The notes under the pieces: generated by a model
The model's database searches: none
Told to the model about the DNA's origin: nothing
What the model saw: the letters and a program-made list of their open reading frames with translations, nothing else
Part shown: one piece after another, positions 44,409 through 53,907 of the stretch
Layout: every line of letters begins with the position of its first letter
Numbering within the stretch: position 1 is the stretch's first letter
Assembly: GCA_016715985.1 (NCBI GenBank)
Contig: JADJXD010000001.1
Span: forward strand, 3,410,001 to 3,474,000
Direction of reading: 5' to 3'
DNA from: Saprospiraceae bacterium
GTDB taxonomy: Bacteria > Bacteroidota > Bacteroidia > Chitinophagales > Saprospiraceae
Length of the DNA: 64,000 nucleotides
Position numbers and translations under genes: made by a program

Positions 44409-45812
44409 TTAAATATGCAACGCCCGGTTTCCTGTAGCAGCTAATGCAGCTTCTTTGACTGCTTCTGTGTAGGTAGGGTGTGGATGCGATATTCTCGACA
44501 TGTCTTCAGCACTGGCTCTGAACTCCATCAATGCTACAGCTTCCATAATTATATCAGCCACCCGGGGACCTACCATGTGAACACCCAGAATTTCATCTGT
44601 ATCCGCATGGGCAAGTACTTTGACCATTCCTTCCGTGTCCATACTTGCACGGGATCGACCCAATGCTTTAAATGGAAATTTTCCGGATTTATAAGGCACT
44701 CCTGAAGCTTTCAGTTCTTCTTCGGTTTTGCCAACAGCAGACACTTCCGGCCATGTGTACACGACACCTGGTATGAGGTTGTAATCAATATGGGGTTTTC
44801 CACCCGCTATATATTCTGCGACAAAAATTCCTTCTTCTTCCGCTTTATGAGCAAGCATGGCTCCTTTAATTACATCACCAATGGCAAATATTCCGGGAGT
44901 AGATGTTTGTAAATGTGCATCAACTTCAATTCTTCCTTTATCGTCAGTTTTAAGTCCGGCTGCTTCCAGATTTAAACCTTCAGTGTAAGGTTTTCTTCCG
45001 ATGGCAACTAAACAATAATCCGCTTTTATCTCAAAATTTTCATCACTATTGTTTTTGTTAACTGTGACGGTACAGGATGTTTTAGTGGATTTGACAGCTT
45101 TCACACTATGACCCAGGTAAAAATTAATTCCTGTCTTTTTTAAAGATCTCATCAGTTCCTTTCCACAATCTCCATCCATCCCCGGAATAATCCTATCCAT
45201 ATACTCTACAACATCTACTGACGTACCCAGCCTGGCAAACACAGAACCTAGTTCCAGTCCTATCACGCCACCACCGACGACAACCATTTTTTTGGGTACT
45301 GTTGTAATGTTCAGAGCTTCGGTAGAAGTAATCACTCGTTGTTTGTCATAATTAAAGATGGCAGGAGTAATTGGTTTTGATCCGGTTGCAATGATTATTT
45401 TCGGAGCTTCTAATTCTTTATCACCGTCTGCACCTTTGACCAGGACTTTTGTCGGACTCAGGAAAGAACCAACACCTGTATATATGTCAATTTTGTTTTT
45501 TTTCATCAAAAATTCAACACCTTTACACGTCTGAGAAACTACTTCGTTTTTGCGGTCTATCATCTGCTTCATATTGACTTTGACAGAAGGAATATCTATT
45601 CCGTGTTCTGCAAATCGCTCTGTTGCATTATGATAATGCTCACTACTGTCCAATAAAGCTTTTGACGGAATACAACCCACATTCAGACAAGTTCCGCCTA
45701 AAGTGTTGTATTTTTCGATGATTGCTGTTTTTAATCCCAACTGGGCTGCTCTGATCGCACCTACATATCCCCCGGGGCCTGACCCTATCACAATTACATC
45801 ATATTTCATCAT
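44409..45812 (-). CDS. lpdA: Dihydrolipoyl dehydrogenase
   Basis: A 467-residue FAD flavoprotein, the E3 subunit of 2-oxoacid dehydrogenase complexes. The FAD motif is VIGSGPGGYVGAI (residues 8-20). The redox-active disulfide is Cys42/Cys47 in GGTCLNVGCIPSK. The NAD motif is VVVGGGVIGLELGS, FAD is bound again at GIFAIGDVI, and the C-terminal base lies in HPHPTYTE. Full length and complete. Its start is 27 nt from the ricT stop on the same strand, so it may be cotranscribed with holB-ricT. No E1/E2 genes are near. Confidence 0.96.
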   Translation of the reverse strand: MMKYDVIVIGSGPGGYVGAIRAAQLGLKTAIIEKYNTLGGTCLNVGCIPSKALLDSSEHYHNATERFAEHGIDIPSVKVNMKQMIDRKNEVVSQTCKGVEFLMKKNKIDIYTGVGSFLSPTKVLVKGADGDKELEAPKIIIATGSKPITPAIFNYDKQRVITSTEALNITTVPKKMVVVGGGVIGLELGSVFARLGTSVDVVEYMDRIIPGMDGDCGKELMRSLKKTGINFYLGHSVKAVKSTKTSCTVTVNKNNSDENFEIKADYCLVAIGRKPYTEGLNLEAAGLKTDDKGRIEVDAHLQTSTPGIFAIGDVIKGAMLAHKAEEEGIFVAEYIAGGKPHIDYNLIPGVVYTWPEVSAVGKTEEELKASGVPYKSGKFPFKALGRSRASMDTEGMVKVLAHADTDEILGVHMVGPRVADIIMEAVALMEFRASAEDMSRISHPHPTYTEAVKEAALAATGNRALHI

Positions 45813-45839
45813 GGCAAATTCTATCGTTTTCTGGATTAC

Positions 45840-47288
45840 TTACTCGTTTTTTGGTTTTCTGTTTTTATTAAAGAACTTTTTCTTCTTCTTATTGGGCTGA
45901 ATATTTCCTCCTTCACCCGTTGTATTTTGTGGTGGAGTTGTATTCGGATCTGATTCCGGACCTTTGTTTTCAGGTTTAGGAGGTCTGGGTCCCTGTGGTT
46001 GTGCCGGCCCTTTCGGATTTTGCCCGTGAGGTCTGTTTTGCTGATTGGGCTGATTAGGTTTTGCTCCTTGTGGTTTATTTGGATTTTGCTGTGGTCCCCT
46101 ATTATTATCACCTCCTTGAGGGCGATTTTGTGATGGTGCATTTCCCTGATTTGGTCCTTTTTTCTTTTTACGTTTTTTAGGATCATTTCTGAGTTCAATC
46201 AGACCGGTCACATCCTCGTAATCATGCTCGTAGTTAGCATCATCAGCAGATATTGCATTTGCAAGGGACGTGTTTGTATTGGCGAATTCATCAGGAAGTG
46301 TTCCTTTTTTATTCATAATCAGAATTTCTTTCACCCGCTCTTTGTCCAATGCCAAAATGGTGCCACGCTGACGCTCACTGCTAAAAGAATAATAAAGCAC
46401 TCCTTTGAAAATATCAACTTTCATGAGGTTTGCAGTACCGGTTTTTGATTTTAAAACATCGGCATTCTCCGGAAAATCTTCTAAAGCATCCATGTAGGTA
46501 TCCAGCTCATAATTCAGACAACACTTCAATCTGCCGCATTGCCCCGATAGTTTGGATTGATTGATGGCAATGTTCTGATATCTGGCTGCGGAAGTATTAA
46601 CAGATTTAAAATCTGAAAGCCAGGTGGAACAGCATAATTCTCTTCCGCAGGAACCGATTCCTCCTATTCTGGCGGATTCCTGTCTTGCTCCGATCTGGCG
46701 CATTTCTATTTTTACTTTAAACTCCCGGGCATATTCTTTGACCAGTTCTCTGAAATCGACCCGACCTTCTGCCGTGTAATAGAAAGTTGCTTTTTTCTTA
46801 TCTCCCTGAAATTCAACATCGCCTATTTTCATATCCAGACCCATTGTTCTTGAAATTACCCTCGCTTTTACCATAGACTCTTTTTCGAGATAACGGGCTT
46901 CTTCGAGTTTTTCAAGGTCTCTTTCGTTGGCCTTTCGGATTATTTTGCAGGTAACTCTGTCTTCCTGGGTATATTTTTTCTTCATTTGCAATCTCACAAG
47001 TTCTCCCGACAAACTTATTCTCCCGATATCATATCCGCTTGCTGTTTCCACTACAACCATATCCCCCGTAACTGTTCGGGTCATCGGATCATTAATGAAA
47101 AAATCCTTATGTGCTCCTTTTTTAAAGCTGACTTCAACGATGTGATATTCAGAAGGATCATATAAATCACGTGTGGCAATCCAGTCGTAAGTGTTTAGTT
47201 TGTTACAGGAACCGGAACTGCAATGGCCTTTATCTCCGCACCCTCGGGGCGTACCGTTTGAATCTACTGCACAACTATTGCAACCCAT
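45840..47288 (-). CDS. ricT: PSP1/RicT-family protein with long P/Q/N-rich tail
   Basis: A 482-residue protein. Residues 1-30 have five or more Cys (MGCNSCAV, GCGDKGHCSSGSC). The PSP1 domain (about 50-300) has the RicT signature: GIGSCGRELCCSTWL and LSGQCGRLKCCLNYE, whose cysteines are thought to bind Fe-S clusters in the Bacillus RicAFT complex. From residue ~370 to the end it is a disordered, Pro/Gln/Asn/Lys-rich tail ending in KKKKKFFNKNRKPKNE. This basic tail suggests nucleic-acid binding. It lies directly downstream of holB, the same neighbourhood as in Bacillus. Confidence 0.88.
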   Translation of the reverse strand: MGCNSCAVDSNGTPRGCGDKGHCSSGSCNKLNTYDWIATRDLYDPSEYHIVEVSFKKGAHKDFFINDPMTRTVTGDMVVVETASGYDIGRISLSGELVRLQMKKKYTQEDRVTCKIIRKANERDLEKLEEARYLEKESMVKARVISRTMGLDMKIGDVEFQGDKKKATFYYTAEGRVDFRELVKEYAREFKVKIEMRQIGARQESARIGGIGSCGRELCCSTWLSDFKSVNTSAARYQNIAINQSKLSGQCGRLKCCLNYELDTYMDALEDFPENADVLKSKTGTANLMKVDIFKGVLYYSFSSERQRGTILALDKERVKEILIMNKKGTLPDEFANTNTSLANAISADDANYEHDYEDVTGLIELRNDPKKRKKKKGPNQGNAPSQNRPQGGDNNRGPQQNPNKPQGAKPNQPNQQNRPHGQNPKGPAQPQGPRPPKPENKGPESDPNTTPPQNTTGEGGNIQPNKKKKKFFNKNRKPKNE

Positions 47289-47352
47289 AGTTTATATTAT
47301 TTTGTATAAAGTATATTTAATAAGTTTTCTAAAAATATTACGAGAAAACATT

Positions 47353-48510
47353 TCATAAAGTGTAATATGAATGCAAAGTTAACTTTTCTTTTCCTTTCAT
47401 TATGTCTCCAATCAATAAACTATCAGATGTGAGCAAAATTTTTATATTAATATTACCTGTAATCTTATCAATTGCATCACCCATCACGTTACTGATTGCC
47501 TCGGCTTTTTCGGCATCAATGATCTTTAACATACGCGTTGCCTTCTCTTTTTCATCAATTGTAAGCCTTTCGGCAAGCTTTCCGGTAATATTTTGATAGA
47601 TTAATTCTTTCATAAAATGAATTCCATATTCGAAAAATGATTTTTGTTCATCTTTGGAAAGGGCAGACAGTTTATTGATATTTTCCTGTAGATTCAATGG
47701 ATTGGGGTTATAACACACCCGAAGCCAATCAATAAGCAACTCTGAAAAATTTTCATCTTCATTTTCACTGAGATGGATAGCATGATTCAGATTTCCTTCT
47801 GAAACATTGGCAATCTGAATGGATTTCTTTGGATCCATTTTGACAGTATCGCTGAGATAAGTGATAATATCTTCATCATCAAAACCATGTACCTTCAGCA
47901 ACTGGCATCTGGACAGTATTGTGGAAAGTATTTTGTCCTGATTTTGTGCGACAAGTATAATCAATGTTTTAAGGGGTGGCTCTTCAATTAATTTCAGGAG
48001 TCTGTTTCCTTCTTTACCCAAATATTCCGGTAGCCACATGATCAGAATTTTGTAATCTGATTCGTAAGACATCATATTGAGCTTATGAATGATATCGGTA
48101 CATTCTTTGACATTGATATTTGCCTGAGATTTGTCTGCCTTGATGAGAGAAAGCCATTGATTGATACTCATATAAGGATTAGATCCGATCGCACTTCTCC
48201 AAGGTGCCAGAAAGTCATCACTGGTGGTATCTTCTCTTTTTTTACTTTCAGATTTTATGACAGGAAAAGAAAAATGTACATCCGGATGTATATATTTATG
48301 AGACTTAAGACATGCTGAACATTCACCACAACTGTCATTCTCTTTTTTATTGGTACAAAGAACATAACTGCTGAATGCAAGTGCAAGAGCCAATGATCCT
48401 GCTCCTTCTTTGCCCAGAAATATTTGAGCATGCGGCATTCTGTCTTCTGAAATCTGCTTCAGGAGCCTTTCTTTTTCTTCTGATTTGCCGGGAATTGTTT
48501 TGAAAAACAT
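47353..48510 (-). CDS. holB: DNA polymerase III subunit delta prime
   Basis: A 385-residue clamp-loader subunit. MPHAQIFLGKEGAGSLALALA occupies the P-loop position but lacks a real GKT, as expected for the non-hydrolysing delta prime. CTNKKENDSCGECSACLKS is the zinc-binding insert with four Cys, and LLKLIEEPP and ILSRCQLLKV (SRC motif, arginine-finger region) follow. It loads the sliding clamp with DnaX and delta. A -7 box lies on the minus strand at 48562-48569. It precedes ricT and may be cotranscribed with it and lpdA. Confidence 0.93.
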   Translation of the reverse strand: MFFKTIPGKSEEKERLLKQISEDRMPHAQIFLGKEGAGSLALALAFSSYVLCTNKKENDSCGECSACLKSHKYIHPDVHFSFPVIKSESKKREDTTSDDFLAPWRSAIGSNPYMSINQWLSLIKADKSQANINVKECTDIIHKLNMMSYESDYKILIMWLPEYLGKEGNRLLKLIEEPPLKTLIILVAQNQDKILSTILSRCQLLKVHGFDDEDIITYLSDTVKMDPKKSIQIANVSEGNLNHAIHLSENEDENFSELLIDWLRVCYNPNPLNLQENINKLSALSKDEQKSFFEYGIHFMKELIYQNITGKLAERLTIDEKEKATRMLKIIDAEKAEAISNVMGDAIDKITGNINIKILLTSDSLLIGDIMKGKEKLTLHSYYTL

Positions 48511-48561
48511 AAAAAGACTAATTGATTAATTAAACAGATGCCAAAAATTCCTTCTATGGAA

Positions 48562-48569
48562 CAAATATA
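48562..48569 (-). promoter_or_regulatory. -7 box (TATATTTG) for holB-ricT
   Basis: Consensus box on the minus strand, 51 nt upstream of the holB ATG. Confidence 0.45.
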
Positions 48570-48605
48570 TCATCCCTTTGTTAAAAAGCCATAAAATTAA
48601 ACAAA

Positions 48606-49013
48606 ATGAAAGTTGCGGTTTACAGAAAGGCACATTTTAACGCAGCACACAGATTACATAATCCAGATTGGTCGGCTGAGAAGAACAAAGAAGTGTTCGG
48701 ATTGTGTAATAATGCGAATTTTCATGGGCATAATTATGAGCTGGAAGTTAAGCTCGTCGGGGATATTGACCCGGCAACAGGTTATGTATACGATATGGGA
48801 AAGCTTGCAGATATCATCAAAAATGAAATTGAGAACAGGTTTGATCATAAAAATTTGAATCTGGATACACCGGAATTTAAAAACCTGATCCCAAGTGCAG
48901 AAAATATTGCCGTCGTTATTTATGAGATTTTAAGAGAAAGGATTGAAGACAAATATGAAATAACAATAAAACTCTGGGAAACTCCCCGAAACTATGTTGA
49001 ATATCCGGCGTAG
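48606..49013 (+). CDS. queD: 6-pyruvoyl/6-carboxytetrahydropterin synthase
   Basis: A 135-residue tunnelling-fold enzyme that converts dihydroneopterin triphosphate to a tetrahydropterin, for queuosine or another pterin. Zinc ligands are His15 (FNAAHRL) and His40/His42 (FHGHNY). Cys34 in FGLCNNANFHGHN is the catalytic nucleophile. FDHKNLNLD and the terminal WETPRNYVEY match the family. Queuosine versus folate-related use cannot be told from the sequence, and no other pathway genes are near. Divergent from holB. Confidence 0.92.
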   Translation: MKVAVYRKAHFNAAHRLHNPDWSAEKNKEVFGLCNNANFHGHNYELEVKLVGDIDPATGYVYDMGKLADIIKNEIENRFDHKNLNLDTPEFKNLIPSAENIAVVIYEILRERIEDKYEITIKLWETPRNYVEYPA

Positions 49014-49095
49014 TCAGGATATTGAGTTACTTAAAACTAGTTTTGCAAACTGTGTAAAGCTTTTTTATTTTTTGGTAACCTGTATAAACTAACCA

Positions 49096-49132
49096 TAAAA
49101 AAAGCCACTTCAAATTGAAATGGCTTTTTTAT
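49096..49132. terminator. Bidirectional terminator
   Basis: Arms AGCCA.TTCAA / TTGAA.TGGCT with one mismatch, A-run before and T-run after, between convergent queD-like and T9SS genes. Confidence 0.9.
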
Positions 49133-49155
49133 TATATTATTATGTCGTTGTATAA

Positions 49156-49851
49156 TCAGGCTCCGTCAGAACTCTTATTCAATCTTACTACTTTCAAAAG
49201 TTTATTTTTGTCATCAAACATTCTGACAATATATAATCCTTTTTTTAAGTCACTGACGTCATGAAGAGAATTGTGTGAATTATTAAACACTTTTACTTCT
49301 TTACCCAAAACGTTATAAAGTACTACTTTTTTAACTCCCGAACCGTTGGTAACCTGAAAGTAATCAACCGCAGGATTCGGAAATACTTTTACAGTGGAGG
49401 TTTGTATATCTTTTGAAGAACTGGTAGATGAAGCGTTTATAGGAATATTAATACTCATTATTTGTTGCGTCATAGCTTTGTCCTGATATAGGTTTAACTT
49501 AACAGTCGTCGTTCCCGCTACGCCTTCAGGTATAAAGTGAAATTCAAATTTATGATTACCCATAGGCATCAAATTTGGCTTTTCAGGATCAATTTCGTCA
49601 ACGTTAAAAAAATAACAGGTTGTAAGATCACACAAATATGTTATCCAATTAGAATTGAAATTGCTTGATTTTTCAATTTTCCAATAAACCTCATAAGTTG
49701 AATCTTGTGCATTATTAATAATAATGTCTAATTTATGATCTCCTGAACTTGCAGGGATATTTATTGTAGCAGGCGAAGGGCTGTAGGTAAATTGACCACT
49801 CAAATTGAGAGAGCAAACCACAAGTAAAATAAAGAGTAAATTTTTTACCAT
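49156..49851 (-). CDS. Small secreted protein with T9SS sorting domain
   Basis: A 231-residue exported protein: signal peptide MVKNLLFILLVVCSLNLSG (cut before QFT), a beta-rich body of ~130 residues (PATINIPASSGDHKLDIIINNA, an Ig-like look), then a sorting domain from VKVFPNPAVDYFQVT to KLLKVVRL. It has no catalytic motif; it may be an adhesin-like or structural surface protein. A minus-strand box CAAATATA (TATATTTG) lies at 49877-49884, 26 nt before the ATG. Confidence 0.85.
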   Translation of the reverse strand: MVKNLLFILLVVCSLNLSGQFTYSPSPATINIPASSGDHKLDIIINNAQDSTYEVYWKIEKSSNFNSNWITYLCDLTTCYFFNVDEIDPEKPNLMPMGNHKFEFHFIPEGVAGTTTVKLNLYQDKAMTQQIMSINIPINASSTSSSKDIQTSTVKVFPNPAVDYFQVTNGSGVKKVVLYNVLGKEVKVFNNSHNSLHDVSDLKKGLYIVRMFDDKNKLLKVVRLNKSSDGA

Positions 49852-49876
49852 GCTGATATCAATTTTATATTCAGGG

Positions 49877-49884
49877 CAAATATA
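49877..49884 (-). promoter_or_regulatory. -7 box (TATATTTG) for the small T9SS protein
   Basis: TAnnTTTG on the minus strand, 26 nt before the ATG at 49851. Confidence 0.5.
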
Positions 49885-50170
49885 AGATTTATTTTGTTGG
49901 TTTTTTATTTAATGATGTGTTAAAATTGAATTTTAACCTAATTTTGACGCAAAAAGTACAAATTATTAAACTTTAAGCTGAGAATATTTCAATTATATAT
50001 TGTGAAAATATATAATACATAAATGGTTTTTGTTTTATTAAATTATTAATGTTTGATCTGTTGGAATAATAATTAGTAAATATTACTTAATAAATAAATT
50101 AGAATAATTCTAAATAGAGTTTAAAAATATTTTGAAGAAGTACTATTCACATATAAATTACAAAGCTTTT

Positions 50171-50178
50171 TATATTTG
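50171..50178 (+). promoter_or_regulatory. -7 box (TATATTTG) for the nqr operon
   Basis: Consensus box 33 nt before the TTG start of nqrA; it supports the long N-terminal form. Confidence 0.55.
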
Positions 50179-50211
50179 CGAAAATTTTTTCTAACCTAAA
50201 TCCATTCTATT

Positions 50212-51845
50212 TTGAAAGCAGTAAATAAATTCTTTGTTTTTTTATTTTGCTTCCAGTTTGTCACTCCACTTGTTTATGGTCAATCAGAATCTGCGGGAGG
50301 AGGCTTACTTTTTTATTCGATTGTAGGTGTGAGTGTTTTATTGCTAATTTGGGCATTGCTGACACTGGCAAGTAATCTGATGAAAATTGAAGCAGATAAA
50401 CATGGATTAGATTCCCGAAAAAATAATTTTGGCATAATTCCAGGACTTAGAGATATATTTGGAGCTTCAGCACCTGAATATGTTACATCCGGTAGATTTA
50501 TCAAATTGGATAAAGGACACGACATCAAACTTCTCGGGGAGGCTACAGATAATATCCTAGCTGCTGATGTGCAAAGGTTTGCAATAATGCCACAAAATTT
50601 TAACTATTTTTCTCCGATTCCTAAACTCGAAGTTGTTGAAGGAGATGATGTTCTTGCAGGAAGTGTACTTTTTTACGATAAAAAAAGACCTGAGATAAAA
50701 TATGTCTCACCAGTCAGTGGAGAGATTGTTGAGGTCAGAAGAGGAGATAAAAGGTCTATAGCAAGCGTCGTTATTCTTGCAGATAAGGAAATCAAATACA
50801 AAAAACTAAGTGCACCTGACTTGTCGAAGGCAAACAGAGAAGAAATAGTAAATTTCCTTCTCGGGTGCGGAGGATGGTCAATGATAAATGAAAGACCGTT
50901 TGATATAGTCCCTGATCCATCGAGCATTCCGGTAAATATTTTTATTTCAACTTTTGATACTGCACCATTGGCGCCGGATTTAAATTTGGTTGTCAACGGA
51001 AAAGGGGCAGAATTTCAAAAAGGATTGGATGTTTTGACAAAATTAACTTCAGGCAAGGTGTTTCTGGGATTGGATGCAAGAAGTAAAACTGCACCTTCTT
51101 CCATATTTACCGAAGCACAAGGGGTTGAAAAAACTGGTTTTCGGGAAAACACCCGGCAGGTAATGTCGGAATACAGATACATCATATTGCACCACTTAAA
51201 TCCGGTGAAAAAGTTTGGACTCTTGGAGTTCAGGAAGTTATCACATTAGGTGGAATGTTTTTGAATGAGAAATACGATGCCTCACGAGTAGTCGCTTTGA
51301 CGGGCGGTGAGCTAAAAAATCCTTCTTATGTAAGAACATATCAAGGTGCAAGTATTGCCGAGTTATTGAAAAACAATGTGAATGAAGGAAATGTGAGATA
51401 TGTTTCAGGGGATGTTTTGTCAGGTCATAAAGTGGATGCTTCTTCATTTTTAAACTTTAGAGACGATCAGGTCACTGTACTGAAGGAAGGAGATAATTAT
51501 GAATTGTTTGGATGGTTATTGCCTATCAAACCACGTCCGAGTATTTCAGGAACATTCCCTAATTTTCTGTACCCCAATCATAAGTTTGAAGCTGAAACTA
51601 ATACACACGGAGAAAAAAGAGCATTTGTTGTCTCCGGAGCATATGAGTCTGTACTTCCGATGGACATTTATCCTATGCATCTTATGAAAGCAATCATCAC
51701 CAATGATTTTGAGAAAATGGAAGGGTTGGGTATCAATGAATTATCGGAAGAAGATATTGCATTATGCGAGTTTGTTTGTGTTTCCAAAACCCCTTTACAA
51801 TCTATTTTGAGACAGGGATTGGATATAGCTAAAGAGCAATCATAA
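50212..51845 (+). CDS. nqrA: NqrA, Na+-NQR subunit A, interrupted by a one-base frameshift
   Basis: Encodes the peripheral subunit of the Na+-translocating NADH:quinone reductase. It is read in two frames: 50212-51249 and the rest to 51845. At 51138-51141 the first frame reads GGT TTT CGG. If one T is added to the TTTT run, the frame continues TCG GGA AAA CAC CCG GCA as SGKHPAGNVGIQIHH, the conserved NqrA motif, and joins the downstream frame. The cause may be a sequencing or assembly error, a mutation, or a -1 slip on TTTT. The N-terminus is also unusual: signal-like residues 1-24 and a helix at ~33-56 precede the NqrA core, which begins near residue 95. TTG start. Confidence 0.85.
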
Positions 51846-51892
51846 ATCAGAGGAGAGTTAAACAGTACAAAATCACTTTACATATTTTAATA

Positions 51893-53143
51893 ATGGCGTT
51901 AGTAGATTTAATTAAGAAGATAGAACCGGATAAAAAGAAGAGTCCACTTTTGCACACAGCTTACGATGCATTTTTTACGTTTGCATTTGCACCTAATACT
52001 GTGACTGCCGGTGGAGTACATATCAGGGATGGAATGGATTTGAAAAGATTGATGGTCCATGTTGTCATCGCAATGCAATTATGTTACCTTTTCGGTACGT
52101 ATAACATCGGACATCAGCATTTTGTAGCTGCCGGGGAATACCTTGGATTTATGGAAGGATTTCACCTGAAACTAGCCCATGGCTTGATAAAATTGCTCCC
52201 GATCTTTATTGTTGCCAATGTTGTAGGTCTGGGTATTGAGTTTTGGTTTGCAGCGAAAAAGGGTCATGCGGTTGAAGAAGGTTATCTTGTTTCCGGTGCT
52301 CTTATTCCACTGATTATGCCACCTGATATTCCTTTGTGGATATTGGCAGTATCTATTGCTTTTGCAGTGATCATAGGTAAGGAAGCTTTTGGAGGGACTG
52401 GAATGAATATCTGGAATATTGCCTTGCTATCAAGAGTATTTATATTTTTTGCTTACCCGACAACTATCTCAGGGGATGAAGTATGGGTTTCAGGGTTTTC
52501 AAAACTTGCACCGGGCACTGCCGCTGATTATGGGTGGTGGCATACATCATTCTTTAACGGGTTATTCGATTGGATAGGTATTGCCAAGTTTCAGGTTGGG
52601 ATGGCGGTAGCAGATGGATATACAGGTGCGACCCCTTTAGCATTAGCATATCAGGGAGGCTGGGATAGAGTAACTGAAGTTTATTCATCCGGGCAGATGT
52701 TGTGGGGAACTATTCCGGGTTCGATAGGAGAAACTTCTAAAGTTTTAATTTTAGTAGGAACAGTCATCCTCTTAGTGACGAAAGTGGCCAGTTGGCGTAT
52801 CATGGCTGGTATGGTAGCCGGAGCAATTGCAGGTACCTGGGTTTTAAATATATGGGGAGCGACTCCTTTTATGACAGTATCCTGGTATAATCAGTTTTTA
52901 ATGGGGTCATTTTTATTTGCAATGGCATTTATGGCTACTGATCCGGTTACTGCCTGCTCTACCAGCAGGGGAAAATGGATTTATGGAATTCTGATCGGAT
53001 TTATCGGTATGATTATCAGGGTGATAAATCCTGCATATCCGGAAGGATGGATGCTGGCTATACTCTTTGCTAATACATTTGCTCCGACAATAGATCATTT
53101 TGTTTTGGAGTCTAACATTAAAAAAAGATTGAATCGTGCATAA
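51893..53143 (+). CDS. nqrB: NqrB, Na+-NQR subunit B
   Basis: A 416-residue integral membrane subunit with about 10 helices. The FMN attachment site is Thr247 in DGYTGATPLA (residues 241-250). FGGTGMNIWNIALLSRVFIFFAYP is a conserved helix of the NqrB/RnfD family. It carries covalent FMN and riboflavin and takes part in Na+ transport. It starts 47 nt after nqrA and overlaps nqrC by 8 nt. Confidence 0.96.
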   Translation: MALVDLIKKIEPDKKKSPLLHTAYDAFFTFAFAPNTVTAGGVHIRDGMDLKRLMVHVVIAMQLCYLFGTYNIGHQHFVAAGEYLGFMEGFHLKLAHGLIKLLPIFIVANVVGLGIEFWFAAKKGHAVEEGYLVSGALIPLIMPPDIPLWILAVSIAFAVIIGKEAFGGTGMNIWNIALLSRVFIFFAYPTTISGDEVWVSGFSKLAPGTAADYGWWHTSFFNGLFDWIGIAKFQVGMAVADGYTGATPLALAYQGGWDRVTEVYSSGQMLWGTIPGSIGETSKVLILVGTVILLVTKVASWRIMAGMVAGAIAGTWVLNIWGATPFMTVSWYNQFLMGSFLFAMAFMATDPVTACSTSRGKWIYGILIGFIGMIIRVINPAYPEGWMLAILFANTFAPTIDHFVLESNIKKRLNRA

Positions 53144-53888
53144 TACAAATTATATAATAAGGTTTGTCCTTATCATGACAGTAATTGTAGCCTTTGTTTT
53201 GGCTATGATGTTTACCGGTTTGAAAGACATTCATCAGACCAATGAAGCAGTTTACAACAAAAAAGCTATTCTGGCTGCTGTAGCTTCAAAGTTGGATAAG
53301 GATGTTAATGGTCTGACAAACGCTGAAGTTCAATCCATTTTTGACGCTCAGATAGAACAAAAAGTATTGGATATGTCCGGTAACGAGTTAACAGCAGATG
53401 AGATTAAAGCAGCAACAGGAGGAGTAGCCACTACTGCTGATAAGGTTGATATGGCTAAAGAAGTTAAGAAGCCCGAAGCAGACAGAGTTTTACCACTGTA
53501 TATTTTTAAAGGTTCTGACGGAAAAAACTATTATATAGTAAGTGTCAGAGGAAAGGGTCTTTGGGATGAGATATGGGGAAATGTGGCTTTGGAGGACGAT
53601 TGGTCCACTATTGCGGGAGTTTCTTTTGATCATAAAGGTGAAACGCCGGGATTGGGAGCAGAAATCAAAGACAATCAGGCATGGGTCAATCAGTTTACCG
53701 GTAAAAAAATATTTGCAGCAGATGGGACATTTACATCTGTCAAAGTTATTAAAGCAGGAGCACGAAATGATGTCTATGAAGTGGATGGTATTTCAGGCGC
53801 CACTATTACTGCGGATGGTGTAGATGCTATGATGGAAAAAGGTCTCAGGTATTATGAGCCTTATATTATGAAAAACAGAAAATCGTAA
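53136..53888 (+). CDS. nqrC: NqrC, Na+-NQR subunit C
   Basis: A 250-residue subunit with one N-terminal membrane helix (FVLIMTVIVAFVLAMMF) and a periplasmic FMN-binding domain. The FMN is linked to Thr223 in DGISGATITADGV. HKGETPGLGAEI is the conserved domain signature. Residues ~75-115 contain a low-complexity TADEIKAATGGVATTADK insertion that I do not recall in canonical NqrC. Its ATG lies inside the last codons of nqrB. Confidence 0.95.
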   Translation: MHNTNYIIRFVLIMTVIVAFVLAMMFTGLKDIHQTNEAVYNKKAILAAVASKLDKDVNGLTNAEVQSIFDAQIEQKVLDMSGNELTADEIKAATGGVATTADKVDMAKEVKKPEADRVLPLYIFKGSDGKNYYIVSVRGKGLWDEIWGNVALEDDWSTIAGVSFDHKGETPGLGAEIKDNQAWVNQFTGKKIFAADGTFTSVKVIKAGARNDVYEVDGISGATITADGVDAMMEKGLRYYEPYIMKNRKS

Positions 53889-53907
53889 AATTTAAAAAAT
53901 AAAGATT

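Larger units (their letters stand above)
49852..50211. other. AT-rich divergent control region upstream of nqr operon
   Basis: 360 nt, very AT-rich, holding the opposing boxes at 49877-49884 and 50171-50178. I see no hairpin or gene. Confidence 0.55.

Noticed and set aside
45836..46198. 120-codon minus-strand frame
   Set aside because: Overlaps the P/Q/N-rich tail of ricT in another frame; low-complexity sequence opens both frames.
53542..53823. 93-codon frame inside nqrC
   Set aside because: Alternative frame of a well-supported gene.
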